In this document: positions 8,849 through 20,400 of the stretch, piece by piece
How the letters are laid out: each line of letters starts with the position of its first letter
How positions within the stretch are numbered: position 1 is the first letter of the stretch
Assembly: GCA_002315015.1 (NCBI GenBank)
Contig: DCEX01000012.1
Coordinates: 115,827 to 179,826, forward strand
DNA length: 64,000 nucleotides
Source: Faecalibacterium sp. UBA1819
GTDB lineage: Bacteria; Bacillota; Clostridia; Oscillospirales; Ruminococcaceae
Direction: 5' to 3'
Program-made: the position numbers and the translations under genes
Notes under the pieces: generated by a model
Told to the model about the DNA's origin: nothing
Databases searched by the model: none
What the model saw: the letters and a program-made list of their open reading frames with translations, nothing else

Positions 8849-9336
8849 ATCGTTTTGTGATTGCGGCTTATGTCGAAAATAAATATGGCGTATTAACGAG
8901 AGTTTCCGGCCTGTTTATGCGCAAGGGGTTCAACATTGACTCACTGACTGTGGGTGAAACGGATGACCCAGCTTACTCGCGTATTACGATTACGCACCGC
9001 GGAGATGATTATGCGAAGGAGCAGCTGATCAATCAGCTGAAAAAGCTCTACAATGTGAAGAATGTTGTGCTGCTGGAACACGACAAAACGGTAGAGCGGG
9101 AGCTGATGCTGGTAAAGGTAAAAAATTCGCCGGAAAACCGCAGCGAAGTAATGGCTGCCGCACAGGTGTACCGGGCAAAAATTATTGATTACAACCCGAA
9201 AACGCTGTGCGTGGAAGTGACAGGCGAGCCCAGCAAAATTGATGCCTTTATTGAAGTGGTGAAACCGCTCGGCATCATTGAAATGTGCAGGACGGGTGTT
9301 GTGGCTTTGGAAAGAAACCGCAGCATTACGGAATAA
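8845..9336 (+). CDS. ilvN: Acetolactate synthase, small regulatory subunit
   Basis: 163 residues with a GTG start inside the ilvB stop (GTGA overlap). The N-terminal ACT domain (residues 3-75) carries VSGLFMRKGFNIDSLTVG, the region that binds valine for feedback inhibition in this family. The C-terminal half (80-160) matches the usual large-subunit-activating domain, with DYNPKTLCVEVTG. It raises catalytic activity and confers end-product inhibition on IlvB. The symbol could equally be ilvH. One small-subunit gene is present here, consistent with a single isozyme locus. Confidence 0.95.
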   Translation: MNRFVIAAYVENKYGVLTRVSGLFMRKGFNIDSLTVGETDDPAYSRITITHRGDDYAKEQLINQLKKLYNVKNVVLLEHDKTVERELMLVKVKNSPENRSEVMAAAQVYRAKIIDYNPKTLCVEVTGEPSKIDAFIEVVKPLGIIEMCRTGVVALERNRSITE

Positions 9337-9349
9337 ATTTTAAAATTAG

Positions 9350-10381
<1,032 letters not shown>

Positions 10382-10396
10382 AAGGCGGTATTGATC

Positions 10397-12061
10397 ATGG
10401 TGAAGGAAAATATTGTCGAAGGATTTCACAATGCGCCGCACCGTTCGCTCTATCATGCATTAGGCATGACAAAGGAGGAGCAGGCAAGGCCGTTAATCGG
10501 CATCGTCAGCTCTTATAACGAAATTGTGCCCGGCCACATGAACCTCGATAAAATTGTTGAGGCAGTCAAGCTGGGCGTCGCAATGGCAGGGGGAACACCG
10601 ATTGTGTTCCCCGCCATCGCAGTGTGTGACGGAATTGCTATGGGACATACGGGAATGAAATATTCCCTGATTACGCGCGATATTATTGCCGATTCCACAG
10701 AGGCGATGGTGCGTGCGCATGGCTTCGACGGCCTTGTCATGGTTCCTAACTGTGACAAAAATGTTCCCGGCCTGTTAATGGCGGCAGCGCGCTTGAATAT
10801 TCCTACTATTTTTGTCAGCGGCGGACCGATGCTGGCAGGTCGTGTCGACGGAAAGAAAACAAGCCTTTCCAGCATGTTTGAAGCCGTAGGCGCCTATAAA
10901 GCTGGTAAAATTGACGAAAGGCAGCTCACAGTATGTGAGGAGAACACCTGCCCAACCTGCGGTTCTTGTTCCGGTATGTACACTGCCAATTCGATGAACT
11001 GCTTAACAGAAGTGTTGGGTATGGGTCTGCGCGGCAACGGCACCATCCCCGCTGTTTATTCCGCTCGTATTGAGCTGGCAAAACACGCGGGTATGCAGGT
11101 GATGGAGCTGGTGAAAAACAACATTTGCCCCAGAGATATCATGACGTGTGCCGCCATTCGCAACGCATTGACGGCGGATATGGCGCTGGGCTGTTCCACC
11201 AACAGTATGCTGCATCTGCCCGCCATTGCCAATGAGTGCGGTGTGGAATGGAACCTCGATTTGGCCAATGAAATCAGCGAAAAAACGCCCAATTTGTGCC
11301 ATTTAGCGCCCGCGGGCCATACCTACATGGAGGATCTGAATGAGGCTGGCGGCGTTTATGCTGTTTTGAAAGAAATTTCTAAGCTTGGCTTGCTCGACAC
11401 AAGCGTAATGACCTGCACAGGGAAAACGCTGGGCGAGAACATTGCCGACGCGGTCAACCGTGACCCGGACGTGATTCGTCCCGTGGAAAATCCGTACAGC
11501 AAAACCGGTGGAATTGCTGTTTTGCGCGGCAATTTGGCACCCGACGGCTGCGTGGTAAAACGCAGTGCGGTTGCTCCGGAAATGCTGGTGCATGAAGGCC
11601 CAGCCAAGGTGTTTGAAAGCGAGGAAGAAGCCATTGCGGCCATTTACGGCGGCAAGATTGAAAAAGGCGACGTGGTTGTTATCCGTTATGAAGGCCCGTC
11701 AGGTGGTCCGGGAATGCGCGAAATGCTTTCCCCGACTTCTGCTATTGCCGGAATGGGTCTGGATAAGGATGTTGCGCTCATCACCGACGGGCGCTTTTCC
11801 GGGGCGACACGTGGCGCGTCAATCGGGCATGTATCGCCGGAAGCAGTGCGTGGCGGTTTGATTGCTTATGTGCAAAACGGCGATCGCATCGCCATTAACA
11901 TTCCCGAATATTCGATTGAATTAAAAGTGGACGAGGCCGAGCTGCAAAAGCGCCGCGAAACCATGGCTATTCAAAGGAAAACCGGATTAAAGGGTTGTCT
12001 GGCTCGGTATGCGGCACAAGTTTCATCGGCAGACCGCGGCGCGGTGATCAATGAATTTTAA
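10397..12061 (+). CDS. ilvD: Dihydroxy-acid dehydratase
   Basis: 554 residues. It removes water from the 2,3-dihydroxy acids to give the 2-keto acids of Val and Ile and needs an iron-sulfur cluster. Cluster cysteines are visible in PNCDKNVPG and in [18 protein letters not shown]. The C-terminal [19 protein letters not shown] is diagnostic. The ATG at 10397 is chosen because AGGCGG (10383-10388) is eight bases upstream. The TTG at 10391 is too close. It follows ilvC by 15 bases. A 136-base gap with a hairpin follows. Confidence 0.97.
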   Translation: MVKENIVEGFHNAPHRSLYHALGMTKEEQARPLIGIVSSYNEIVPGHMNLDKIVEAVKLGVAMAGGTPIVFPAIAVCDGIAMGHTGMKYSLITRDIIADSTEAMVRAHGFDGLVMVPNCDKNVPGLLMAAARLNIPTIFVSGGPMLAGRVDGKKTSLSSMFEAVGAYKAGKIDERQLTVCEENTCPTCGSCSGMYTANSMNCLTEVLGMGLRGNGTIPAVYSARIELAKHAGMQVMELVKNNICPRDIMTCAAIRNALTADMALGCSTNSMLHLPAIANECGVEWNLDLANEISEKTPNLCHLAPAGHTYMEDLNEAGGVYAVLKEISKLGLLDTSVMTCTGKTLGENIADAVNRDPDVIRPVENPYSKTGGIAVLRGNLAPDGCVVKRSAVAPEMLVHEGPAKVFESEEEAIAAIYGGKIEKGDVVVIRYEGPSGGPGMREMLSPTSAIAGMGLDKDVALITDGRFSGATRGASIGHVSPEAVRGGLIAYVQNGDRIAINIPEYSIELKVDEAELQKRRETMAIQRKTGLKGCLARYAAQVSSADRGAVINEF

Positions 12062-12114
12062 AACATATTTTTATATCGGCAGGTAACGGTTGCTTCGATA
12101 TAAAACAAAGCAGC

Positions 12115-12145
12115 GTCCCGCATACGCTTTTTGCGTATGCGGGAC
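12115..12145 (+). other. Perfect 13-bp hairpin between ilvD and the DUF815 gene
   Basis: Arms 12115-12127 (GTCCCGCATACGC) and 12133-12145 pair perfectly around a five-base T loop. No T-run follows, so this is not a standard terminator. It may be an RNA processing or stabilising element that sets different message levels upstream and downstream. That role is inference. Confidence 0.6.
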
Positions 12146-12197
12146 ATGCATCAAAAGGAGCGGAGTTTCCGCTTGTTGGGTTTAAAGGGATGAAGGT

Positions 12198-13385
12198 ATG
12201 AAAGAGATGTGTGGCATAGAGCTTGCTTGTGAGCTGTCGTCATTGGCCGTGTTTCGCAATGTTTTACATCTTGCGCCAATGCAGGCGTTATTGCGCTATT
12301 TAACTTGTAATGGAGAGGTGCGGGAAAAAATTTCTCTGTTTGGGGACTTTGTATTTTCTTTGGCCGAAGATCAAAACGATTTTTCAGCTTTTTTGCGGCG
12401 AGCGGTTTTTGAGGATGAAAACATGTACGTCAAGGCTGCGGCGCGCCATGAAACAGCGCCCCCGTCACTTGCGGAAAATGCCCGGCATGAACTGCAAGTG
12501 TTCACGCATTTAAGCACACTGACACCCGCACAGTTGTGTGCCAATATCCGCTATGACGGCTTCTTGCCGCAATTTGAAAATCATTTTGTGGATTTTGAAA
12601 AAGAATATCAGCTGCGTTTACAGCAAATTGATCGCTACGGATATGGGGTGTTTTCGTCTGCGGCCATGTTTTATGTGGCCGATGGAAATATTCTCCCCGT
12701 GCGGCGGGCTGCGCAGCAGGAAATAGAAAACTTCGTCGGCTATGAGGACGAACGCCGAAAAGTATTTGATAACACCAGAGCACTTTGCGAGGGCCGTCCC
12801 GCTGCCAATGTGCTGCTTTACGGCGATGCAGGCACGGGTAAATCGTCCACAGTAAAAGCATGTGTGAAGCGCTTTTTTGATCAGGGCGTTCGCTTAATTG
12901 AACTGCGCAAAGATCAGCTTTTAAGCCTTTCGTCTGTGATGGAGAAAGTGGCGGACAATCCGCTGAAATTTATCATTTTTATTGATGACCTTTCTTTTAA
13001 CAAGAACGATGATTCTTTCAGTATGCTGAAAGCTGCTTTGGAAGGTTCGGTGGCAACAAAAGCGTCGAATGCGGTAATTTATGCCACCAGCAACCGCCGA
13101 CATATTGTAAAGGAAAGCTTTTCCGACCGTGACAGCGGTGATGATATTCACCGTGCTGATACAACGCAGGAATTGATGTCGCTTTCCGATCGCTTTGGCT
13201 TAACCGTGTATTTCGCAAAGCCGGACAAGCAGCTGTATTTGCAGATTGTCCACTGCCTTGCAAGAAAGAACGGCTTGGAAATTGAGCCGGAGTTTTTGGA
13301 GCAAAAAGCAGAAGAATTTGCCCTGCGAAAAGGCAGTCGTTCGCCTCGTGCAGCAGAGCAGTTGATTCACAGCTTAATGGAGTGA
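12198..13385 (+). CDS. DUF815-type AAA+ ATPase
   Basis: 395 residues. The C-terminal half is an AAA+ ATPase: Walker A GDAGTGKSS at 209-217, Walker B FIIFIDDLSF near 258-267, sensor-like IYATSNRRH, and an arginine-rich SDRFGLTVYF segment. This matches the DUF815 family, whose role is not established. The N-terminal 170 residues are less conserved, without a recognisable domain. It lies between ilvD and ilvA with no metabolic link that I can see. Stop and next start are 11 bases apart, so it is part of the transcript. The start at 12198 has only a modest AAGG site. Confidence 0.88.
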   Translation: MKEMCGIELACELSSLAVFRNVLHLAPMQALLRYLTCNGEVREKISLFGDFVFSLAEDQNDFSAFLRRAVFEDENMYVKAAARHETAPPSLAENARHELQVFTHLSTLTPAQLCANIRYDGFLPQFENHFVDFEKEYQLRLQQIDRYGYGVFSSAAMFYVADGNILPVRRAAQQEIENFVGYEDERRKVFDNTRALCEGRPAANVLLYGDAGTGKSSTVKACVKRFFDQGVRLIELRKDQLLSLSSVMEKVADNPLKFIIFIDDLSFNKNDDSFSMLKAALEGSVATKASNAVIYATSNRRHIVKESFSDRDSGDDIHRADTTQELMSLSDRFGLTVYFAKPDKQLYLQIVHCLARKNGLEIEPEFLEQKAEEFALRKGSRSPRAAEQLIHSLME

Positions 13386-13396
13386 GGGCAGGAAAG

Positions 13397-14605
13397 ATGA
13401 GCAAAGAAAAACGATTGACACTGGATCATGTTTATAAGGCTAATTATATTTTGCGCAGTGTGGTGCGCCAAACGGATGTCTTGTATGCGCCCAAGTTAAA
13501 GCCGGGGACAGAGCTTTATCTGAAAACGGAAAATTTGCAGGTAACAGGTTCTTTTAAAGTGCGCGGCGCTTACTACAAGATGTCGCAGCTGACACAGGAG
13601 GAACGTGAACGAGGTGTGATTGCCTGTTCGGCGGGAAACCATGCGCAGGGCGTTGCTTTGGCTGCACAGAAAAACGGTATTAAGGCTGTGATTTGTCTGC
13701 CGGACGGTGCGCCAATCTCCAAAGTAGAAGCAACCCGCAGCTATGGCGCAGAAATTTGTTTAGTAGAGGGCGTTTATGATGACGCTTATCAAAAAGCACA
13801 GCAGCTGCGCGATGAAAAAGGCTACACCTTTATTCACCCGTTTGACGACCCTGATGTGATTGCGGGGCAGGGAACAATCGCGCTGGAGCTGGCTGAGCAA
13901 GTGCCCGATATGGATGCTGTGATTGTGCCGATTGGCGGCGGCGGGCTGATTTCCGGCATTGCCTATACCTTGAAAAATTTGAACCCAAATGTTAAAATTT
14001 ACGGTGTACAGGCTTCGGGCGCACCGTCCATGCTGAACTCGATTCACGATGCCCATATCGAAACACTCGATTCCGTATTTACTATTGCTGACGGTATTGC
14101 GGTGAAGCAGCCCGGTTCCATTACTTACGACCTTTGCTCGAAATATGTCGATGAAATTGTCACCGTGACCGACGACGAAATTTCAGCGGCCATTTTGGCT
14201 CTGATGGAGCAGCATAAGCTGGTAACAGAGGGGGCAGGCGCAGTGGCAGTTGCGGCTGCAATGTTCGGGAAAATGGATTTAACCGGCAAAAAGACGGTTT
14301 GCCTGTTGTCCGGCGGCAACATTGATGTAACCATTTTGTCCCGTGTGATTACGCGAGGCCTTTTAATGTCGGGAAGAAGCTGCCAGCTGAATATTGAGCT
14401 GGTGGATAAGCCCGGTCAGCTGATGAAGGTGTCGCGAATTATTGCCGAGCAGGGCGGAAACGTGACGGCGGTTCATCATGAACATTCCAATGAGGGCTCG
14501 GACGTAAACGGCTGCTATTTGCGCCTGACTTTGGAAACGAAGAATTTTGAGCACATTGAAAAAATTAAGAATGCATTGACAAACGTGGGAATTAAAATGA
14601 TTTAA
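13397..14605 (+). CDS. ilvA: Threonine ammonia-lyase with one C-terminal ACT domain
   Basis: 402 residues. It deaminates threonine to 2-oxobutyrate, the committed step to isoleucine. PLP Lys54 lies in TGSFKVRGAYYK. SAGNHAQGVALAA and the phosphate loop GGGGLISG are present. A single ACT-like domain follows from about 325 (NIELVDKPGQLMKVSRIIAEQ), as in the one-ACT IlvA/TdcB-like group. The ATG at 13397 is preferred over a GTG at 13382 that overlaps the previous stop. Position in a T-box Ile operon supports an anabolic role over a catabolic one. Confidence 0.93.
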   Translation: MSKEKRLTLDHVYKANYILRSVVRQTDVLYAPKLKPGTELYLKTENLQVTGSFKVRGAYYKMSQLTQEERERGVIACSAGNHAQGVALAAQKNGIKAVICLPDGAPISKVEATRSYGAEICLVEGVYDDAYQKAQQLRDEKGYTFIHPFDDPDVIAGQGTIALELAEQVPDMDAVIVPIGGGGLISGIAYTLKNLNPNVKIYGVQASGAPSMLNSIHDAHIETLDSVFTIADGIAVKQPGSITYDLCSKYVDEIVTVTDDEISAAILALMEQHKLVTEGAGAVAVAAAMFGKMDLTGKKTVCLLSGGNIDVTILSRVITRGLLMSGRSCQLNIELVDKPGQLMKVSRIIAEQGGNVTAVHHEHSNEGSDVNGCYLRLTLETKNFEHIEKIKNALTNVGIKMI

Positions 14606-14637
14606 TTGCTGCGTAACAGGTAAGAGAGGGGTTATTG

Positions 14638-15015
14638 ATGATGGAAAAAGTAACAACAACGGATGCGCCCGGCGCAATTGGACCGTATTCTCAGGCTGTG
14701 ATTCACGAAGGTGTCGTGTACACCTCCGGCCAAATTGCATTGGACCCGGCGGCGGGAACGCTGGTGGGTGAGGATGTAACAGCCCAGACCGAGCGTGTGA
14801 TGAAAAACTTGGCAGCCGTTTTGAAAGCGGCCGGAACGTCTTTTGATAACGTGATCAAGACGACTTGCTTTTTGGCGGATATGAATGACTTTGCCGCTTT
14901 TAATGAGGTGTATGGCTCGTATATCAGTAATGCTCCCGCACGCAGCTGTGTGGCAGTAAAAGCATTGCCGAAGGGCGCTTTGGTGGAAGTGGAAGTGATT
15001 GCCGCGATTGAATAA
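14638..15015 (+). CDS. ridA: RidA-family 2-iminobutanoate/2-iminopropanoate deaminase
   Basis: About 125 residues, the size of RidA monomers, which form trimers. Hallmarks: DAPGAIGPYSQAV near the start, SGQIALDP, and the C-terminal ARSCVAVKALPKGALVEVEV with the Arg that binds the substrate carboxylate. RidA hydrolyses reactive enamine/imine products of PLP dehydratases such as IlvA, directly upstream, and so protects other PLP enzymes. Starts at 14638 or 14641 both follow AGAGAGGGG (14622-14631). 14638 is chosen on spacing. Confidence 0.95.
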   Translation: MMEKVTTTDAPGAIGPYSQAVIHEGVVYTSGQIALDPAAGTLVGEDVTAQTERVMKNLAAVLKAAGTSFDNVIKTTCFLADMNDFAAFNEVYGSYISNAPARSCVAVKALPKGALVEVEVIAAIE

Positions 15016-15035
15016 CGAAGAAAGGAGAGGTTGAA

Positions 15036-16703
15036 GTGCAAAACACACAAAAGTATACAAGACAGTTTTTTCCGGTAAAGAATCCCACAAGGCGCTGGGC
15101 GGATAAAACCTATATCGAAAAAGCGCCCACTTGGTGTTCTGTGGACTTGCGTGACGGCAATCAGTCGCTGATCATTCCCATGAGCCTAGAGGAAAAGCTG
15201 GACTTTTTCCGCTTGCTGGTCAAAGTGGGCTTTAAAGAAATTGAAGTTGGCTTTCCGGCAGCTTCGGAAACGGAATACACCTTCCTGCGCACATTGATTG
15301 AGCAGGATATGATTCCCGACGATGTGACTGTACAGGTACTGACGCAAAGCCGTGAGCATATTATCCGCAAAACGTTTGAAGCGCTGAAGGGCTGTAAAAA
15401 CGCCATTGTACACTTGTACAACTCAACCTCTCTGGCACAGCGGGAACAGGTATTCCGCAAATCCAAAGAGGAAATCATTCAGATCGCCGTGGAAGGGGCG
15501 AAACTGTTTGAAAAAATTGCTGCCGAGACCGGTACGGCTTACCGCTACGAATATTCGCCGGAATCCTTCACAGGGACAGAGCCGGAGTTTGCGCTGGAAA
15601 TCTGCAACGCTGTGCTGGATGTCTGGAAGCCGACCCCGGAGCGCAAGGCAATCATCAACTTGCCTGTCACAGTGGAATTGTCCTCTCCGCACGTTTATGC
15701 CGACCAAGTGGAACACATGTGCGACCACTTGAAGTACCGCGATGCACTGGAGGTTTCTCTGCATCCGCATAATGACCGCGGCTGTGCCGTGGCAGATTCC
15801 GAGCTGGGCCTTTTGGCGGGCGCTGACCGCATTGAAGGAACGCTGTTTGGCAACGGTGAGCGCACGGGCAATGTGGACATCATCACTTTGGCCTTGAACA
15901 TGTATGCGCAGGGCGTTGAGCCGAACCTCGACTTTTCCAATATGCCGGAAATTACCGCGCTGTATGAGCGCGTCACAAGAATGCAGGTATATGACCGTCA
16001 GCCGTATGCGGGTAAGCTTGTGTTTGCGGCGTTCTCCGGCTCGCATCAGGATGCCATTGCAAAAGGTATGAAGTGGCGTGAAGAAAAACAGTGTGATGTG
16101 TGGACTGTGCCCTATCTGCCGATTGACCCGCAGGATGTAGGGCGTGAATACGAAACGGATGTCATTCGTATCAACTCGCAGTCCGGCAAAGGCGGCATTG
16201 GCTATTTGCTGGAGCATCAATTTGGCTATGTGCTTCCGGTGCAGATGCGCGAAGATGTGGGTTATACAGTAAAAAGTGTTTCCGACCACGCCCATGCAGA
16301 GCTTTCGCCGCAAGAGGTATTGGATGTCTTTACAGACAACTATGTCAACATCAATCATCACATTAAACTGCTGGATTATCACTTTGTGCGCACGCCCGAG
16401 ATTTATGTTACGCTGGCTGTCGAAGTGGACGGACAGCCTAAAGCGCTCACTGCTTCGGGCAACGGCCGCTTGGATGCCGTCAGCAATGCAGTGAAAAAAG
16501 AGCTGGGTATCTCATTCTCAGAGCTGACTTACGAGGAGCACGCTCTGACAAGAGGTTCTTCCGCACAGGCGATTACTTATGTCAGCATTACCATGGACAA
16601 CGGCAAAAAGGTTTGGGGTGCCGGCATTCATGATGATATTATTGCTTCGTCGATCAACGCGCTGTTCTCGGCGCTGAACCGAAGCATTGGAGGGGGAAAA
16701 TAA
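15036..16703 (+). CDS. leuA: 2-isopropylmalate synthase, long (type 2) form
   Basis: 555 residues with a GTG start behind AAAGGAGAGG. It condenses 2-ketoisovalerate with acetyl-CoA. The N-terminal TIM barrel has [16 protein letters not shown] and the metal-binding [16 protein letters not shown], then [11 protein letters not shown]. The C-terminal regulatory domain starts near 430 ([19 protein letters not shown]) and would bind leucine. The long spacing and the [20 protein letters not shown]-terminus place it in the yeast/Corynebacterium-like type rather than the shorter Bacillus/E. coli type. It begins 21 bases after ridA. Confidence 0.95.
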   Translation: MQNTQKYTRQFFPVKNPTRRWADKTYIEKAPTWCSVDLRDGNQSLIIPMSLEEKLDFFRLLVKVGFKEIEVGFPAASETEYTFLRTLIEQDMIPDDVTVQVLTQSREHIIRKTFEALKGCKNAIVHLYNSTSLAQREQVFRKSKEEIIQIAVEGAKLFEKIAAETGTAYRYEYSPESFTGTEPEFALEICNAVLDVWKPTPERKAIINLPVTVELSSPHVYADQVEHMCDHLKYRDALEVSLHPHNDRGCAVADSELGLLAGADRIEGTLFGNGERTGNVDIITLALNMYAQGVEPNLDFSNMPEITALYERVTRMQVYDRQPYAGKLVFAAFSGSHQDAIAKGMKWREEKQCDVWTVPYLPIDPQDVGREYETDVIRINSQSGKGGIGYLLEHQFGYVLPVQMREDVGYTVKSVSDHAHAELSPQEVLDVFTDNYVNINHHIKLLDYHFVRTPEIYVTLAVEVDGQPKALTASGNGRLDAVSNAVKKELGISFSELTYEEHALTRGSSAQAITYVSITMDNGKKVWGAGIHDDIIASSINALFSALNRSIGGGK

Positions 16704-16707
16704 AGTT

Positions 16708-17973
16708 ATGGGAATGACAATGACGCAAAAAATTCTGGCGGCGCACGCTGGGCTGGACAAGGTGGAAGCCGGCCAGCTCATCAGCGCTAAGCTGGATCTC
16801 GTTTTGGGCAACGATATTACGACGCCCGTTGCCGTAAACGAGTTCCGCAAAGCCGGTTTTGACAAAATTTTCGACAAGGATAAGGTTGCCATTGTGCTCG
16901 ATCACTTTGTGCCCAACAAAGACATCAAGGCCGCCGAACAATCCAAGCAGTGCCGCGAATTTGCCTGTCAGCACTGCGTGAGCCATTTTTACGATGTGGG
17001 CAAAATGGGCATTGAACACGCCTTGCTCCCGGAGCAGGGCGTGGTAACGGCGGGCGACTGCATCATTGGTGCAGACAGCCACACCTGTACTTATGGCGCA
17101 CTCGGTGCATTTTCCACAGGCGTAGGCAGTACGGATATGGCTGCCGGTATGGCAACGGGAACGGCGTGGTTTAAAGTGCCGTCCGCACTGCGTTTTGAGT
17201 TAAAGGGCAAGCTTCGCCCGGAGTGCAGCGGCAAGGATGTCATCCTTTCCATTATCGGACAAATCGGTGTGGACGGTGCGCTTTACAAGAGCATGGAGTT
17301 TACTGGCGAGGGCGTTGCAGCGTTAAGCATGGATGACCGTCTTTGCATTTGCAATATGGCGATTGAAGCCGGTGCGAAAAACGGCATTTTCCCGGTAGAT
17401 GATGTCACAATGGCATATTTGGAAGGCCGCAGCGAAAGAACGCCCGTCATTTATCAGGCGGATGAGGATGCTGTTTACGAAAAGACAATTAAAATTGACC
17501 TTTCCGCGCTGGAGCCGACGGTGGCTTGCCCGCATTTGCCGGAAAATACTCGTCCCGCCAAAGAGCTGAAAGATATTAAGATTGACCAAGTTGTTATCGG
17601 CAGCTGCACCAATGGCCGTATGGAAGATATGGAAACCGCCTATCGTATTTTAAAAGGTAAGAAAATTGCCGACGGCGTGCGCTGCATTGTCATTCCTGCT
17701 ACCATGCAGATTATGCGCGACTGTGTGGAAAAGGGAATTGTGACGGCGTTGATTGATGCCGGTGCAGTAGTCTCTACCCCGACCTGCGGGCCGTGTCTTG
17801 GCGGTTATATGGGTATTTTGGCAGCGGGCGAGCGCTGTGTTGCTACCACCAATCGCAACTTTGTGGGCCGCATGGGACATGTCGACAGTGAAATTTACCT
17901 TGCAAGCCCCGCAACCGCCGCAGCCAGTGCATTGACCGGCTATATTACCGCACCGCAGGAGGGACAAGTATGA
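16708..17973 (+). CDS. leuC: 3-isopropylmalate dehydratase, large subunit
   Basis: 421 residues, the short archaeal/clostridial form of LeuC. With LeuD it isomerises 2- to 3-isopropylmalate using a [4Fe-4S] cluster. Cluster ligands are in [10 protein letters not shown] and [29 protein letters not shown] is the aconitase-type active-site segment. The ATG at 16708 gives the usual N-terminus [22 protein letters not shown] lies about 12 bases upstream at the end of leuA, so the two are tightly coupled. It overlaps leuD by four bases. Confidence 0.96.
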   Translation: MGMTMTQKILAAHAGLDKVEAGQLISAKLDLVLGNDITTPVAVNEFRKAGFDKIFDKDKVAIVLDHFVPNKDIKAAEQSKQCREFACQHCVSHFYDVGKMGIEHALLPEQGVVTAGDCIIGADSHTCTYGALGAFSTGVGSTDMAAGMATGTAWFKVPSALRFELKGKLRPECSGKDVILSIIGQIGVDGALYKSMEFTGEGVAALSMDDRLCICNMAIEAGAKNGIFPVDDVTMAYLEGRSERTPVIYQADEDAVYEKTIKIDLSALEPTVACPHLPENTRPAKELKDIKIDQVVIGSCTNGRMEDMETAYRILKGKKIADGVRCIVIPATMQIMRDCVEKGIVTALIDAGAVVSTPTCGPCLGGYMGILAAGERCVATTNRNFVGRMGHVDSEIYLASPATAAASALTGYITAPQEGQV

Positions 17974-18458
17974 ATACCCAAGGTAAAGTTTTTAAATACC
18001 CCGACAACGTGGATACCGACGTTATCATCCCGGCACGTTATCTGAATACTTCCAGCGCACAGGAGCTGGCGAAGCACTGCATGGAAGACATCGACAAAGA
18101 GTTTGTAAAAAAAGTACAGCCCGGCGATGTGATTGTTGCCGGATGGAACTTTGGCTGCGGTTCTTCGCGTGAACATGCCCCCTTGGTTTTGAAAACCTGC
18201 CAAACGGGCTGTGTCATTGCAAAGAGCTTTGCGCGCATTTTTTACCGAAACGCCATCAATATCGGAATGCCCATTTTGGAGTGTCCTGAAGCAGCCGACG
18301 AAATTTCTGCAGGTGATGAAGTAAAGGTCGATTTTTCCACCGGCGAAATTTTCGATTTGACCACCGGAAAAACTTATCGTGCGCAGCCTTTCCCTGAGTT
18401 TATTCAAAACATCATTGCGAAAGGCGGCCTGCTGGCCTCGCTGAAGGAGGAAGCATAA
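17970..18458 (+). CDS. leuD: 3-isopropylmalate dehydratase, small subunit
   Basis: 162 residues, the short partner that goes with the short LeuC. It forms the swivelling aconitase domain: [19 protein letters not shown] at the start and [15 protein letters not shown], the conserved substrate-binding loop. The start ATG overlaps the leuC stop (ATGA), and its own stop overlaps the leuB start by one base (TAATG). This is consistent with stoichiometric LeuC-LeuD synthesis. Confidence 0.96.
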   Translation: MNTQGKVFKYPDNVDTDVIIPARYLNTSSAQELAKHCMEDIDKEFVKKVQPGDVIVAGWNFGCGSSREHAPLVLKTCQTGCVIAKSFARIFYRNAINIGMPILECPEAADEISAGDEVKVDFSTGEIFDLTTGKTYRAQPFPEFIQNIIAKGGLLASLKEEA

Positions 18459-19531
18459 TGGAAAAAAAGATTACGGTGTTGCCCGGTGACGGCATCGGCC
18501 CCGAGATTGTGGCACAAGCAGTGAAAGTTTTGGACTGTGTTGCCGAGAAATTCGGTCATACCTTTACTTATACTTACGCGGATATTGGCGGCTGCTCCAT
18601 TGATCGTCATGGTGTGCCTATTACAGATGAAGCAATGCAAACATGCAAAAATGCGGACAGCGTGCTTCTTGGCGCAGTTGGCGGGCCGAAGTGGGACACC
18701 TGCGCGCCGGAAATCCGCCCGGAGAAAGCACTTTTGGCGGTGCGTAAGGAGCTGGGCTTGTTTGCAAATTTGCGGCCCACAAAGCTTTTTCCGCAGCTGT
18801 CGGATGCATCCCCGCTGAAACAGGAAATTGTCGGCCAGGGAATTGACCTGTTGATTGTGCGTGAGCTGACAGGCGGCGTCTATTTCGGTGAGCATACTAC
18901 GACTGAAAAAAATGGAGAGCTTTGCGCTGTGGATATTATGCCATATGCCGAAAGTGAAATTGAACGCATTGGCAGAGTGGCCTTTGAAACCGCGAGAAAG
19001 CGCGGCGGAAAGCTGGCATCCGTGGATAAAGCAAATGTGCTGGATACTTCCCGCTTGTGGCGCAAAACGATGCATCGCTTGGCGCAGGAGTATCAGGATG
19101 TGACATACAGCGACATCTTGGTGGACAACACCGCGATGCAGCTGATTAAAAACCCCACGCAGTTTGACGTGCTGGTAACAGAGAATATGTTTGGTGATAT
19201 TCTTTCCGATGAGGCTTCTATGCTGACAGGCTCCATTGGTATGATGCCGTCGGCTTCGCTTTCTTCTGGAACCTTGGGGATGTATGAGCCGATTCACGGT
19301 TCAGCGCCCGATATTGCCGGGCAGGACATTGCCAATCCGCTTGGCACCATCCTTTCCGCGGCAATGATGCTGCGCTATTCTTTCGACATGCCGAAAGAGG
19401 CAGATGCCATCGAAGCAGCGGTGAATCGTGTGTTGGATGACGGTTATCGCACAGGTGATATTATGCAGGACGGCTGTCAGCAGGTAGGGTGCAGTGAAAT
19501 GGGCGATTTAGTCGCACAGCGAATTGCTTGA
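18458..19531 (+). CDS. leuB: 3-isopropylmalate dehydrogenase
   Basis: 357 residues. It oxidatively decarboxylates 3-isopropylmalate with NAD+. Family motifs: [10 protein letters not shown] at the start, [21 protein letters not shown], the metal-site segment ([20 protein letters not shown]) and [20 protein letters not shown], whose Asp-Ile-Ala pattern after SAP is typical of the NAD-dependent enzymes. It is the last gene of the operon, followed by a terminator at 19556-19600. IlvE-type transaminase is not encoded here. Confidence 0.97.
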   Translation: MEKKITVLPGDGIGPEIVAQAVKVLDCVAEKFGHTFTYTYADIGGCSIDRHGVPITDEAMQTCKNADSVLLGAVGGPKWDTCAPEIRPEKALLAVRKELGLFANLRPTKLFPQLSDASPLKQEIVGQGIDLLIVRELTGGVYFGEHTTTEKNGELCAVDIMPYAESEIERIGRVAFETARKRGGKLASVDKANVLDTSRLWRKTMHRLAQEYQDVTYSDILVDNTAMQLIKNPTQFDVLVTENMFGDILSDEASMLTGSIGMMPSASLSSGTLGMYEPIHGSAPDIAGQDIANPLGTILSAAMMLRYSFDMPKEADAIEAAVNRVLDDGYRTGDIMQDGCQQVGCSEMGDLVAQRIA

Positions 19532-19555
19532 GAAATCTGTTTAAAATCAGAATAT

Positions 19556-19600
19556 ACAAAATGGGCGAGACGGCAAAGAGCTGTTTTGCCCATTTTTTGT
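19556..19600 (+). terminator. Terminator of the ilv-leu operon
   Basis: AAAATGGGC (19558-19566) pairs with GCCCATTTT (19588-19596). A T-run continues to 19598. It lies 25 bases after leuB. Confidence 0.85.
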
Positions 19601-19635
19601 AAAAGAACCGGCAGAAAGCACTTTTTGTAAAACTC

Positions 19636-19664
19636 TTGCCAGAGATACAAGGGTGTGGTATACT
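19636..19664 (+). promoter_or_regulatory. Sigma-A promoter before the pantothenate genes
   Basis: TTGCCA (19636-19641), 17-base spacer, TATACT (19659-19664) with an upstream TG that makes an extended -10. No riboswitch-like structure was recognised in the 55-base leader. Confidence 0.75.
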
Positions 19665-19718
19665 TCTAGCTGTATTGTATCCCTGCATGACGGGGAATAA
19701 TAACAGGAGGAATTGAAT

Positions 19719-20357
19719 ATGAAAGAAAGAAATTTGGCACGAAAATCCACTCGAATGGTGTATGTTGCGCTGTTTACGGCAATTATCATTGCCATGAGCA
19801 CCATCCCGTTCCTTGGCTACATCCCACTCGGTGTCATTCGGGCGACCACCTTGCACATTCCTGTCATACTGGGGTCGATCCTGCTGGGACCATCGGCTGG
19901 GGCGTTTTTGGGCTTTGTGTTCGGCATGACGAGCTTCTTGTCTAACACCTTTACCCCCAATATTACATCCTTTGTGTTTTCGCCATTTTATTCTCTGGGG
20001 GATACGCAAGGCAACGCATTGAGCCTGGTGATTTGCTTTGTGCCGCGTATTTTGGTGGGAATTATTCCTTATTTTGTGTTCTACGGCCTGGAAAAAATCC
20101 TCCGCGGCAAACGTCCGCTTGCGCTGGGCTGTGCAGGTTTTGTGGGTTCCATGATGAACACCTTGCTGGTTATGGGCATGATTTTCTTGTTTTTTGGAAA
20201 AGAATATTCCGCAGCAAAAGAAATTCCGTTTGAAGCACTGCTCGGAACGATTGCCACGGTTATCTTTACCAACGGAATTGCAGAGGCGGCAGTGGCCGCA
20301 TTTGTTTGTGTGGCTGCCGGAACCATTTTACTTCAAGTGAAAAAACGCACTGCATAA
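19719..20357 (+). CDS. ECF transporter S component, probably for pantothenate
   Basis: 212 residues with about five to six membrane helices. It is a substrate-binding S component of energy-coupling factor transporters: the N-terminal VALFTAIIIAMSTIP segment has the small-residue helix that contacts EcfT, and LGPSAGAFLGFVFGMTSFLSN is typical of the family. The A/A'/T energising module is not here, so a shared one is implied. Position directly before coaX suggests pantothenate (PanT-like). That is context-based inference. The start at 19719 follows AGGAGG at 19706-19711. Confidence 0.85.
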   Translation: MKERNLARKSTRMVYVALFTAIIIAMSTIPFLGYIPLGVIRATTLHIPVILGSILLGPSAGAFLGFVFGMTSFLSNTFTPNITSFVFSPFYSLGDTQGNALSLVICFVPRILVGIIPYFVFYGLEKILRGKRPLALGCAGFVGSMMNTLLVMGMIFLFFGKEYSAAKEIPFEALLGTIATVIFTNGIAEAAVAAFVCVAAGTILLQVKKRTA

Positions 20358-20400
20358 CCACAAGTCGCAGTGAACATCAGATGCGAAAGAAGGAAAATCA

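Noticed and set aside
12115..12145. Reading the ilvD-DUF815 hairpin as a terminator
   Set aside because: No T-run follows, and the downstream genes of the same pathway have no promoter that I can see.
15423..16382. 319-codon minus-strand frame opposite leuA
   Set aside because: Shadow of a conserved gene. Cys/His-rich composition reflects codon structure of the plus strand.
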